Assembly (NCBI GenBank): GCA_030015575.1
Contig: JASDDO010000006.1
Coordinates: forward strand, 105,020,045 to 105,084,044
Length of the DNA: 64,000 nt
Source: Agapanthus africanus
Lineage: Eukaryota; Streptophyta; Magnoliopsida; Asparagales; Amaryllidaceae
Direction of reading: 5' to 3'
In this document: piece after piece, positions 47,579 through 59,789 of the stretch
How the letters are laid out: the number at the start of each line of letters is the position of its first letter
How positions within the stretch are numbered: position 1 is the first letter of the stretch
Notes under the pieces: generated by a model
The model's input: only the letters and a program-made list of their open reading frames with translations
Database searches by the model: none
Told to the model about the DNA's origin: nothing
Made by a program: the position numbers and the translations under genes

Positions 47579-48060
47579 CGACCTAGAACATTAGACGACA
47601 CTTTTACGAAGTAAAAATCCCGATCGGATCAAAATATGATTTTTCGAGACCTTCTCTGGACAAATTTTAAAATCTGACATTTTCCGAATTAAAAATACTT
47701 AAAAAATATAGCAGGAAAATATAAGAAATACTGTGAAAAACGAACCAATGATCCGTACAAACCGCCGCGGAACCGCGGCAAATCCTTGCTTAGGCCGTGG
47801 TTCCGCGGCCGTACAGAGGCTTCATTGCTTTATTTTTGCACAGTAATTCATACCACTTCTTGTATATTGTTTTAGGTATGTTTAATCCGAATTAAGTACT
47901 GTAAATTCTGGAGATGGTTTTGGAATCGACGATTCGATCGGAATTTTCATTTCGTTTCTTTTCCGGGTACTAGAAAGTATTGAAGTGTTTGAACGAGTAC
48001 CATTTGCTCACTATTCACGGGGTTTTAATATTTTGGAGATACGTGCAAGTATTTTTGTGG

Positions 48061-48192
48061 TGGACCCTCTAGAAGACAACAAACCTTAACTCGATTATGT
48101 GACCGTCTTGAACTGCCCTTTGAACCTTAGGGTTTGGGGCAATACGGCGTGCCACATGTGAGGCGTTGGCTTGACCCTTCTACGGCTGGACC
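48061..48192 (+). other. Shared leader module (candidate structured RNA), copy in H
   Basis: Same opening and closing blocks as in D. The central hairpin at 48114-48141 has outer arms TGCCC and GGGCA and an inner stem AACC/GGTT with loop TTAG. Confidence 0.7.
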
Positions 48193-49021
48193 GCTACTAC
48201 TGTGTCACACTCCAGGTTTTTGAACTCTGCTCAAGTGTTGAGCTTTAGTGAATCTTGGGTATTTGATCGTTCGTTCGAAAACTTTAATACTGTCTGTTTA
48301 TCTGGAATGTGATGCAATGTGTGGAATTCATATTACGAGACATGAAATACGAAGTATGTGATATTTCGCATTTACGATGTCTAAAGAGAATGTGGATTCC
48401 AGATATTGCATTTTTATACTTTCTTTTCTGTGACCGTAAGTGTAGTATGTTCGATATCACCGGTTTCGTTGCTATACATCAACGGCAATTGGGGTACGCA
48501 TACTTACTTACGTTGATGATATATGATATTATGTGTTGTTAAGATATGATGTGCAGGATTGTCGCGATCGAATAGCCAGGTTTTTTTTTATGTGAGATGA
48601 GTGTTTTATATTTTCATTCATGTAAATTCAAATGTAATGTAATATTCTTTTATTTGGGGCACTTCCGGGTTGAGGTTGTGTCACCAGTGTTGTATATTAT
48701 TTATTTTTCCGCATTAGGATAGACCCAAAGAGGGGAGCACAAGTGACCGGGTTCTGTGGTTCAGTGTGAGGCCATCTCGAGGAGTCGAGACCAGATCTCC
48801 TAAACTCCAGGATTGGTAGGGTCGCTTGCCGCTCTCGTAGGGGTCTAGGGGTGTGGGCTTGGCTATTCATCGCGACTGTGGAATCCGTATTTTCTATTGT
48901 TGGCTAAATACTAAATACGGACGTCCTAGTATATCCCACATTATATATATGTTTCTGCTGCCTGTGTTCTGAGATATCTGAGACGAATGACATATTATAT
49001 ATATGATATATAGTAGATGTT

Positions 49022-49123
49022 GCTTATGTTTTACACCCGCGCTAGTCCCGTCCCGGTATGCCGTTAGTTAAGTAACCTAACGGTGCATAACGGAATATTG
49101 CGGCGAATGCGGATGGCATAAGC
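49022..49123 (+). other. Second structured leader domain, copy in H
   Basis: Outer arms GCTTATG (49022-49028) and CATAAGC (49117-49123); inner arms CCGTTAG (49061-49067) and CTAACGG (49077-49083). Compare ACTTATG/CATAAGT in D. Confidence 0.65.
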
Positions 49124-50065
49124 GTACGTGTTATTTTCGTTTCTTTTCCGTGATTGGCTTAAGGACTTAAATGATGGGATTACATTAATATGATTAATGT
49201 AAAGAAAATAAACCAAAAAAAAGATGTTATAGATTCGGATTTGAAAACCACTCGACTCTTTATGAAAAAGCTGTATTTCAAAAACTGCGGAGCACAAGCC
49301 ACTCCTTTTCAAAACTAGTTGATTCTACGACGATATCAAGTTCAAAGTGTTAAAGATTTTCTTAAAAATCATTCGCAACCCTCCGTCATTTTAGGAAGTA
49401 GAGTACTTAGTATTCGTGCTACGTTTGTTGACCTTAGCCAAGGCGTAATGTACGGTAGCTAAGTGATGTCTTCCTACAATGCATATGATGCAGATTAATT
49501 AGGACGGGTATATGACTTTGTTGACCTTAGCCAAGGGTCATGTAGACGGGTATGAATAATTAAGAAATGACGGGCTGAACTTGACTAGTACTTGTGATTT
49601 GTTGACCATACCCAAGGTCATAGGTACTAGGGGTAAAAATCATATCGGGAATTTCAAGTGTTGAGATTTGCAATGAGATTGTATACCTTCCATATGATGG
49701 TTGGATCCCGATCCCACTGTGGGCAATAGTTGCTCCTAGGAGAGTTTTGCAGTTTACAATTAGCTAACTCATTAGGTGTCTAGAAAGGTGTTAACGGGGC
49801 TACGCCTCTGGGAAAACGATGTTTACTTTAATTAGGTCCGTGCGAAAGCACGGGGAACCTCCCTCAAGTACCGACACTGGCCTGGCTGAATGGTTAGCGA
49901 AGTTGTAGACTGTAATTAATCCTGGCTAGTTTTCTTTTTAAGGTTTGAAATAAAAACTTGATTAAAGCAGTGGGAGACAACGATTAGACAAGATAATAAC
50001 CAATCTGATCTATGCAAGAGCTTTCGCTGAGTGTATTCTTTTCTCTCTCTTAATGGCAGATACCA

Positions 50066-53000
50066 ATGACTGGACTCAAGCTTCTACTAGATAAAAACAA
50101 ACTGAATGGGACCAATTATAAAGACTGGCTGAGGAATCTGAAAATAACCTTGACTTATGATAAAGTATCATATGTCCTCACGGCTTCAGCCCCGCCCACC
50201 CCAGGTCCAAAATCCTCAGCTGTGGACATTGAAGTCCGCAAGACATGGGACGCTGACTGTGCCACGGCCAAATACCTCGCGCTTGCATCGATGGACAATA
50301 CACATCAAAAGCAGCACGAGAATATGGACATTCAAACCATAATCATCCATACAAAGGAGTTGTATGGAGAGTAGTCCCACGTATTACGATACGAAGCATC
50401 AAAGAAATTGTTTCAGATGCGAATGGCCCCTGGCACACCAGTAGGAGACCATGTTCTGAAGATGATAGCTCTTATAGAAGAGCTTGAGGACCTAGGATGG
50501 ACAATGGACAATGAACAATATACAGATATTTTTCTGCAGTCCCTCCCCTCCACCTATGCTCAATTCATAGTTAACTTCAACATGCACGGCATGGAGAAGG
50601 AGCTACCTGAACTCCTTAATATGTTAAGGAGTGCAGAGAGCACTACGAAATCGATGAAAACTCCCGTTATGACTATTGGGCAATCTTCTTCTTCTCGCCC
50701 TAAGGCTAAGTCCAAAGGAAAGAAAAAGAAGAAGCCCACCAATCGTAAGGGTGGAGTTAAAAAGGTGAAGGGAAAGGAAATGTCCAAAGCTGGAGACTCG
50801 GGGAAAGGTGAATGTTTTCATTGCCACAAAGCAGGACATTGGAAGCGCAACTGTACAGAGTACTTGAACCTCAAGAAGAAGCATGGGGATGCTTCCGCTT
50901 CAGGTGTGTTTGTGACTGAAAACTGTTTTTCAATAAACTCTGCTTCCTGGGTATTAGATACCGGTTCAGGTTCTCACATTTGCATTTCTATGTAGGGGCT
51001 AAGAAATAGCAAAGTTTTGAAGACAGGTGACCATACTCTCCGCGTTGGAAATGGTTCCAATGTACATACAGTCGCATTGGGAGAGTATCACTTGGGGTTG
51101 CCATCTGGGTGTATATTGGTTTTGAACCCATGTTATTTTGTACCAAGTATGCTATGTAATATAATATCTGTTTCTTTGTTAGACAATGAAGGATATAATT
51201 TTGTATTGCAGAACAATGTTATGAACATTCACCTAAATCAAATGTTGGTTGGGTATGGTACACTTAATAACGGGATATACGTCCTAAATCAACACACAGT
51301 TTTCAGTATACAACACACTAAGAAAAGAAAACTTTCAGAATTAAATGAAGCTTTTCTTTGGCACTGTAGACTTGGTCATATTAATGAAACAAGACTAAAC
51401 AAGTTACACAAAGATGGATATTTAAATCCTTTTGAATATAAATCTTATGCGACTTGCCAGTCTTATATCAAGGGTAAAATGACCAAAACTCCGTTTACCG
51501 GACACAGAGAAAGAGCTACTGAGCTCCTAGGCCTCATACATAGTGATGTATGCGGGCCAATGTCTACACAGGCTAGAGGCGGTTTTTCATACTTCATAAC
51601 TTTCACTAACGATTTCTCAAGATTCGGTCATGTATTTTTATTAAAGCACAAGTCCGAAGCTTTCGAGAAATTCATTGAATATAAACAAGAAGTAGAAAAA
51701 CAAACCAGCTTGAGTATCAAGATGCTTCGATCAGATCGAGGTGGAGAGTATCTCAGTAAAGAATTTGCAAACTTCCGAAAAGAGAATGGGATTCTCTCTC
51801 GGCTCACTCCTCCTTACACACCACAGCACAACGGTGTGTCTGAACGACGGAATAGGACCCTCTTAGATATCGTCCGATGCATGACGAGTGATGCTGAGTT
51901 ACCCGTCTCATTTTGGGGGCATGCATTGGAGACTGTAGCGTTTCTACTGAACAGGGTTCCAACCAAAACCGTGTCTACCACGCCATATGAGATATGGCAT
52001 GGGAAGAGACCATCTCTTAAGAGAATTAAAATTTGGGGTTGCCCGGCCTATGTTAAAAAGCAGAATCCGGACAAACTCGAGGCACGGTCAGTCATGTGTA
52101 ATTTTGTGGGGTATCCCAAGAATTCATATGGATATCTATTCTACCACAAGGAGGAACAAAAGGTGTTTGTTTCTCAACATGCCACATTCTTGGAAAAAGA
52201 GTTTTTGACAGATAAAGATGATGGCAAAGTGGTGGATCTAGAAGAAGTTCTAGAGACACAAACTACAATTGACGACTTGGTTGAACCGGCTGTTGCAATA
52301 GAAACTGAAGAACCTCAGCCACTCCGTAGGTCTGGTAGGACTTCTCGCCCACCGGAGAGGTGCTACGGTTTCCTCATTGATGGTGACGGAGAACACTGCA
52401 TCATGGATGATGATGATCCTACCAGTTTTCAGCAAGCTATCAAGAGTGGAGACTCTGTGAAGTGGCTGGATGCCATGAGATCCGAAATGGAGTCTATGTA
52501 CACCAACAAAGTATGGACTTTGGACATTGTACCCCCTGGGGTAAAACCCGTGGGATGCAAATGGATCTTTAAAAGAAAGATTGGTGTAGATGGGCAGGTA
52601 GAGACATATAAGGCAAGACTTGTGGCCAAAGGCTTTCGTCAAAGACCAGGTTTGGACTATGACGAAACTTTCTCGCCCGTAGCCATGCTTAAATCCATTC
52701 GGATCCTACTTGCTATTGCTGCTCACTACGACTATGAAATCTGGCAGATGGACGTTAAAACAGCATTTCTAAATGGTGATTTAGAAGAATGCGTTTATAT
52801 GGATCAGCCAGAGGGCTTCATTGACAGTGGGAGCAGCGGGAAAGCATGTAGATTGCTTAAATCCATATATGGGTTAAAGCAGGCATCTCGGAGTTGGAAC
52901 ATCTGTTTCGATGATGTTATCAAAGAGTTTGATTTCATCAAAAATACAGATGAACCTTGTGTTTATAAGAAGGTTGTAGGAAGAGCTGTCACATTCCTCG

Positions 53001-53946
53001 TATTGCACGTGGATGACATTCTTCTGATAGGAAATGATATTCCTATGCTACAGTCGGTCAAATCATTCTTATCACTAAGGTTCTCCTTGAAAGACCTGGG
53101 TGATGCCACATACATCCTGGGCATAAGGATCTATAGGGATAGATCCAAAAAGTTATTGGGATTGTCCCAAACCAGGTACATCAACACCATCCTAAAAAGG
53201 TTTAGTATGGAAGACTCCAAGCGGGGTGCCTTACCCGCTTGCCATGGAGTCACTCTCTCCAAGGATTCTTGTCCAAAGACCGATGAAGAGAGAGCTCGCA
53301 TGAGCATTATACCCTATGCTTCGGCAGTAGGATCTATAATGTATGTGATGTTATGTACATGCCCAGATGTAGCTTTTGCACTTAGTGTAGTAAGCAGGTA
53401 TCAATCCAACCCAGGGGAGAACCACTGGACAGCTGTGAAGAACATTTTTAGTACTTATGATGGACTAAGGAATTGTTCTTTGTGTATGGTAATGCAGATC
53501 TCCAAATGGAGGGCTTTACCGATTCGAGCTTCCAGAGCGATAAGGATGACAGCAAATCTATCTCAGGGTTTGTATTTACCCTCAATGGAGGGGAGGTAAG
53601 TTGGAAGAGTTCCAAACAGGATACCGTTGCAGACTCTACGATTGAGGCTGAGTACATTGCTGCAAATGATGCCGCCAAGGAAGCCGTCTTGATGAAGAAG
53701 TTCGTCTCGGAGCTAGGAGTAGTTCCAACCATTATTGATCCAATACCCTTGTATTGTGATAATAATGGGGCTATAGCGTTAGCCAAGGAGCCCTGGTCCC
53801 ATCAGCGGTCCAGACATATCCTGAGGCGCTTTCATTTGATCCAGGAGATTATAGATCGCCGCTAGATCGACATTAAGAGAGTAGACACAAAGAATAACGC
53901 CGCGGATCCACTCACCAAGGCCCTCCCTCAGCCGCAGTATGAGTGA
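50066..53946 (+). pseudogene. gag-pol: Element H gag-pol polyprotein, two nonsense codons and one frameshift
   Basis: One frame from ATG 50066. Gag starts MTGLKLLLDKNKLNGTNYKD and has a CFHCHKAGHWKRNC knuckle near codons 249-262. The protease site is VLDTGSGSHIC (DTG at 50957-50965). The GAG-pre-integrase finger WHCRLGHINETRL follows, then integrase with D at 51545, D at 51734 and E at 51842 (SDVCGP, SDRGGEY, SERRNRT). RT follows with HVDD (Asp codons 53012-53017), then RNase H (TDSSFQSDKDD, EAEYIAAND, DNNGAIALAKE). TAG at 50372 and 50993 stand where B has CAG. One base is missing near 53452, after which RNase H continues to TAG 53863 and TGA 53944. These products would make particles, copy the RNA and integrate it. 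The lineage resembles TAR/Tork, uncertain. Confidence 0.92.
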
Positions 53947-53994
53947 CTTTTTGAGATGTTGGGTATGAGATACGCCAATAACTGGCCTTAGTGC

Positions 53995-54005
53995 AAGTGG
54001 GAGAT
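53995..54005 (+). other. Polypurine tract of element H
   Basis: AAGTGGGAGAT, immediately before the 3' LTR and identical to that of D. Confidence 0.88.
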
Positions 54006-54057
54006 TGTTGGATATATGTATGCCCTAGAGGCCATTATATGATAGTGGATGTATCTG

Positions 54058-54088
<31 letters not shown>

Positions 54089-55139
54089 ATTCAGTGTACA
54101 TTCTTGCTCGACATGATAGTATGCTATCTGGTTCTACTTTATCTGACATATTGATTTGATCATGCTTTTATTCATTCATACATGCTGATAAAGCCCTGGG
54201 GATATAGGCTTGACTACAGAGATTATGATAGAGATCATACTAGTGGGACATCTGTAGTTTAAAAGCATATCATGAAATGTCCCTAGTCGGAGGTGTATCG
54301 AGACGGGGCAACGATATACCAGAGTCGACTAGCGTATATGATACTAGACCCATGTGATGGGCGATGGATGTTCCCACATTCATCGATGTTTGGCATCAAG
54401 ATCATATACGGGTGCTCAGTGGTGACTGGGTACACTGGACGGACTCACCGAGAACTCCTATATGGAATTATATCTATCGTCGGATAGCAGTACTCAGGTG
54501 ACACTGGTATAGGTTAGTCTGTAGACCCGAGATCGTCATAGAGTCTTGTGTGCTCTCCCACTGTACTTTGATTACCACCCTACCACGGCTCTACCGAGTC
54601 GTGCAAACAGGTGGCCGTTGGGTACAGTCCCGAGACACACGAAGGCGATGAGCGATAGGAGGGGTTTCGTCTCTCCCGGTATTGGGAGTTGATGCTGTGC
54701 TGTGCTCGACTGGTTATATCAGTAAGTCCCTGGCCAGGGCTGCTGAGATCTGCTGATAATTGTTATCAGTAGTTTCTCGATCTGTTATAGACCATTCATT
54801 GGCATGACTTATTGAGTTATTGGGGTCGACGTTACCATCCCTAGACTCGATATGAAGCATATCTGACGAAGAGACCGGACTGTACGGTAGTGTTGCAGGT
54901 TGGCTCGACGGGAGTTGTAGCAGGTTCGCTTGTTTTCTTCTGATCGCTTAATACCCGGGTGGCCGTTACGTTTAGCTGACCGCTTGCGGCTTGAGGGTGC
55001 TTGATATGATCACCACCCACTGCCGGCGTATTGACGAGTCTTAGAGTCCCATAAAGGAGTTACCTAGTCCAGGCGAAACGTTGTGGTGCGCGTATGCGAT
55101 ATGCGCATGGACCCGATTAAAATGCGCGTATAGGATACC
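54006..55139 (+). repeat. 3' LTR of element H, first 1134 bp
   Basis: Starts TGTTGGATATATGTATGCCC and follows the 5' LTR up to AGGATACC, where element I begins. In the 5' LTR the sequence goes on with GTATATTGATC. ATACC (55135-55139) should be the target duplication of I. Confidence 0.9.
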
Positions 55140-58100
55140 TGTCACGACCCGAAAGAGCACGTGACTGGCACTTGACCCATATGAAGTCTATAGGACCCCA
55201 TCTGATCCAAGTAAGCCAAAAGCCCAGAAATCTAAAACCATTTTTAAGAATAAGTGAAGAAACTAGTTTAAGAAGTGAAGAAAAACATGTTTGAAATCAA
55301 GGTTTTTAAATAACTAAGCCGAAGGTGCGTTTTAAAAACAGTAAGTCCTTTCTAAAATTTTCGGCAGAGTTTCTTTTGTAAAACTGGCCCCGGAACGGGT
55401 ACAACAAGGATAACGATATATATATGCAATGATAAAGGCATCCCCAAGTGGGAGCTAGCTCTTCGTCTATCGACGGCCACAATCACACAATGATATGATA
55501 ATATACAACGCCAAGTGGCGAGGATCAAATCCAAAAGAAAGCTCAAAAGCAATAAGAAAACCGCAATACTACTAAGCGCGACTCTAGGTCGAATAATACA
55601 ACACTGTCTAAGTCAGAAATAATATACAAGTTTTGGTTGATGGAAATTCTAGATACAATAATAATACATGAACAACGGCGGTTCTGATACAAAGAACTCA
55701 CCTAACCAAGCAAGTCACCCAAAGGAAGCGGTGTGCCCGAAATGCCACTAAGGAACCTGTACGGCAAAAACCTGCAAGAACTGGGGCACAACGGGGGTGA
55801 GTTGCCAACTCGTGAATAGAAAGATATCTACAAGCAGGAATCGAATGCAAGACATAAACCTAAGTCAACGATCAATAATATAACCCACAAGAGTACATCT
55901 GAGTGTAATAGGGTGGCAAGGTAACATCTAATCATGTATGTAGTGCCAGGTACTCAGGTAATCACATGTCATCAGTCTAAGGTATGTCTGCATGAAGTAA
56001 CCATGATGAATATCAATGAAATCAATACACATATATTAGCGTCCCATACCACTAATATTGGTGTAAGGGTATATATAACAGCGCCCTCATGCCCTGTTAT
56101 ATATACAAATAAAGTATGATCAATGTAAAAACCAGTCTATATGTATACGATCCATGTCTGTATATATATATGTGGAACCCGTCCACCTGTCACCCACTGA
56201 CAATAAGCATCATGTATGCAATGTGAGGATATAAACAAAATCACGGAAAAACATCATGAAACCCGTGCCTAGCATCGACACGTAAATCCTCATATCTCGG
56301 GCTCCGTCAGTCCGGATCAGCCCTCTCTCAAGTATATATATCGGGAATCCGTCAGTCCGGGTCATCCCTCTCTCAATACATCGGGCATCCGTCATTCTGG
56401 GTCAGCCCTCTCTCAGAGTATATACGTCGGGAATCCGTCAGTCCGGGTCATCCCTCTCTCAATACATCGGGCATCCGTCATTCCGGGTCAGCCCTCCCTC
56501 TGAGTATACATCGAGAATCCGTCATTCCGGGTCATCCCTCTATCAATACACCGGGCATCCGTCATTCCGGGTCAGCCCTCTCTCAAGGTACATCCTCTAG
56601 CACCGAGAAAACACGGGGCGCCGCCCCAAATATCATATCAAGAGAACCGGGTTTTTAAAGTAATGATATATTCTCTTTTTAAAACATTCTCGGTTCCCAA
56701 ATCCAGAAATATCATAGAACAAACTATCTCAATGTGCAAATCAGAAAGCATGATGAATGTGATAATATAAGTGGAGTGCAAGTAACAATACATCCTGCAG
56801 CATGGAATAATAGTGTGCGCATATAACATATGCAAGCAATGCGAATAGCAAGAATGTGCGGGAATGACAATCAACGCAAAAGTAAGGAATCTACACCAAT
56901 CTGAACGTGTCATGCAGGGGTGCCATTTGAAATAAGACGAATCAGGGCTTTTGGTAAAACAAGGGCTACGGTGTTTTAAGAGTGATACATCATTTGAAAA
57001 TATCCGTATGACCCTTCTGCCTATCTTTAAAATATCCCCTGATTCGTTAGTTTGAAATAGGTATGACTCGGTCTAGTCTCATGTCTACTAAGCAATCTAG
57101 ACGGGAGGGGTATGAAACCACCTAATCTGAGTCAATATATATATAAGTATAGCTATGATAGTTGATGATCTCGCCTCAATACCATATCGTAAGATATCCT
57201 CAAGTATGAATGCGGGTAAAGCACATGTCCAAAGGCCCGCTAAACTGTCATATCGCACCTCAAAAGGCGACTGTGTCACACCGCCGATCTCACGGCCTCA
57301 CATCAAGTATCATCACCAATCCCGTATATAAACACAAAGTCCCATACCCATGTGTAGATATACACACCAACATATGAAAGAATGAGTGCAAGTATGTGTG
57401 TAGGTATATGTGTAAGTGTAGGTATAAGTGCAATCGCTACCCTAGGGTTCGCACTATACTACACCAATATAATCTGAGCATCAAAGCTACAAATATCAAT
57501 ATCAATGATCCTAACAACACATAATAAATATACGTGTGTATACGTATTCGTATACCACACCACGGACTGCGGGGGTGCTATACGCCATCCACCCGACTTC
57601 TTCCCGTAGATATAAATCTACTCACCTGCATCCTGCGGGTCGGTGTCGATATCACCGTCATCTTCCGCATCGCCTCGGATCGTCGCGGTGTACCTACACA
57701 TATCACACGTATCGCATCGCATCAAAACCAAATCAACACTTGAAACGATACGCTAAAACCAATACGATACGCGAAAAGGCTTATAGGTTAGAACCTACGG
57801 CTAGCCTTCGCAAAACAACCCGGAATCACTCGATATAGACGTACAAACGTCACACGATCGAGATAACACACAAATAACAAAATCACCAAATCAAAATACG
57901 CAAAACCAATTCACATTTCAAAGCTGCAACATGAGAAAATGCTCCCAGATTTTGTCTCAGGCCAAATCAGGTCAAATCAACAACTCTAGGGTGCTATGCA
58001 GGGTATATATAAGATACTGGACCAACCCCGAGGCAAACCACCACCACTTGGCCGGCCACATGCACTGTTTGGCCGGCCTGGCCGGCCCAAGCATTGAATT

Positions 58101-59116
58101 GGGGGCTCGTCTGGTGAGGGTGGCCTCCTAGGTGTCTAACTAGGCTCCTGGTATTGCTGATTTTCCCTGAAAAAGTCTCAGTGTGTTCCAGATTTTCCAG
58201 CAAGTTCCAGGTTCACAAAAACCGACATGAAAGTCCCGTAATTCCGTATTTTTAGTTTTCCAGTGGACTTGGTCTGGTTTTCTAATCAATATAGGGTCTA
58301 AGGTCACCTTCTAAGCTCAATTACAAAGTCACAACTCAACATTTCCCCTTACCCTCTCTAGTTTGTTCCAAAGTGCACCAATTCACACGATATCGATATG
58401 AACTTGAATTAAACCTTAAATACAACAATTAACACTCTAATTGAGAAGAAATTACCTCACATGAACCTCATGAATCCTCAACAACACCAAATCATCTCCT
58501 TTCTTGGTCCAAAGCATAGATCTTGGGCTTGTGGGCAACTTTTGTGAAATGAGTGTGAGGTTTTGAGTTTGGTTTCATGGTGATGTGGGGAGTTTTTGAA
58601 GGAGGTGGAAGAAGAAGGAAGGGAGCAGCAGCAGCCGCAGGAAATGAGGGAGGAGAGGGAGAGAAAACAACAAGGGAAATAATGAGGGTATGGTTCAAAA
58701 AGGTGGGGTTGACCTTGCCCCTCTCTCTCATCATTACACCTACTCTTTCCTTTTCTTTTCTTTTCTTTTCTTATCCAAATCCTTCTCACCCCAATAGTAT
58801 CCCCAAAGTGACATGGTAGAAAAAATGTAACACAAGTCCAAAAATGATATGTGCACAATTTTGCACAAAAAGCCAAAAAATCCGATTAGCGATTTCTAAT
58901 CGCGATTAGCACTAAATTAGCATATAAATGATCACAAACACTTAAAAATGGCAAAATTCTAATAAATAACCCATTTTAGAATTTTCCATAATTTTTCATA
59001 ATTTTCCTCCATTTATTTGCATTTAAATATTAATTTAATATTAAAATAATCAATAAAATAATATTAAATCATAAAAATTCCTAAAAATAATATTTTATTA
59101 TTTTGGAAATGTTACA
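55140..59116 (-). repeat. 3' LTR of element I (3977 bp)
   Basis: Runs from TGTCACGACC to AATGTTACA. Solo LTR C is a shorter, diverged relative in the other orientation. A short tandem array lies at 56296-56597. A TATA-like CTTATATATACCC (minus strand) is near 58004-58016, and a pair of GGCCGGCC palindromes at 58048-58088. CACGTG lies at about 55157. The ORFs at 57097-58876 are not supported as genes. Confidence 0.85.
56296..56597 (-). repeat. Tandem array of 40-46-bp units in the I LTR
   Basis: About seven units, each with CCGTCAGTCCGG or CCGTCATTCCGG followed by GTCATCCCTC or GTCAGCCCTC. Two unit types alternate, so the array grew by duplication of a dimer. C has only one related region. 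Confidence 0.8.
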
Positions 59117-59133
59117 ATCTACCCCCCTTAAAG
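59117..59133 (-). other. Polypurine tract of element I
   Basis: On the minus strand TTAAGGGGGGTAGAT directly precedes the LTR start TGTAACATTTCC. It fixes the orientation of the element together with the primer binding site at the other end. Confidence 0.85.
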
Positions 59134-59498
59134 AAATTCGGTCCCCGAATTTAAATTTAAAACCCCCAAGTACTAAAACATTTCGATACAAATCCCAAGT
59201 CGTCGGGGCTCCGAAATCATCAATACATAAAACATCACAGCGCAATGCATGCGCATGGGTACTGAGTAGATAACTCAAAATCAAAACTCCGTCAAGCATC
59301 CCGCAATCATCGGAGTCAAGGTAAAAACACAATGTCAAATCCAACACAAAACCGAAAGGATATGGATCAGAACTACACATGTAGACGTCCAATCTAAACA
59401 TGTGAATAGCTGATGAAAAAGCATGCCAAGTCTTTAAAAATCGCTGTATGATGCACAAAACACTGCACAGTGGCGGACGTTTTTCATAAGAAAAACTA

Positions 59499-59535
<37 letters not shown>

Positions 59536-59789
59536 TTTGTTTACCAAACACGTTCCGCCGTTTTGAAAATAATTTAGAAGGGTTTCCTTGTTTTAAAACA
59601 TTTCGTGTCATATCGGACACGTAAGTATATAAATATCGAGACTATAGCTCGTTCCTTGGAAATCCCTTCAAACTATCAATGCATGCAAAAGTATATCCAG
59701 GTACTGTCCACTGACTAGTCCTGCTCAGTATGAAAGCGAAATCCAACATCATAAAAAGTACTGCTCGAAAAGGAATAAATCCCAAAAAT

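Larger units (their letters stand above)
47579..50065 (+). other. Long untranslated leader of element H (2.5 kb)
   Basis: Non-coding. It holds in order a GC-rich palindrome pair (47763-47811), the leader module (48061-48192), the second structured domain (49022-49123) and three TTGTTGACC motifs (49425, 49518, 49599). A conserved block up to the gag start follows, with GTGGGCAATAG and AGGTGTCTAGAAAGGTG. The order is the same as in D and B. Confidence 0.85.
45465..55139 (+). mobile_element. Element H: nearly intact Ty1/copia element, 3' LTR interrupted by I
   Basis: 5' LTR 45465-47565, primer binding site 47567-47578, leader to 50065, gag-pol 50066-53946, polypurine tract 53995-54005, 3' LTR from 54006. 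The 3' LTR is broken at 55139/55140 by element I, and its remainder is outside the window. The two LTRs agree closely by eye, with a longer TA tract in the 3' copy. It is the best reference copy for this family in the window. Confidence 0.92.

Noticed and set aside
58478-58876. 132-codon minus-strand ORF
   Set aside because: Inside the LTR of I, low complexity (runs of Ala, Ser, Pro), no homology seen, and an alternative frame overlaps it.
59081-59620. 179-codon minus-strand ORF
   Set aside because: Spans the LTR/internal boundary and a TA microsatellite; no recognisable motif.
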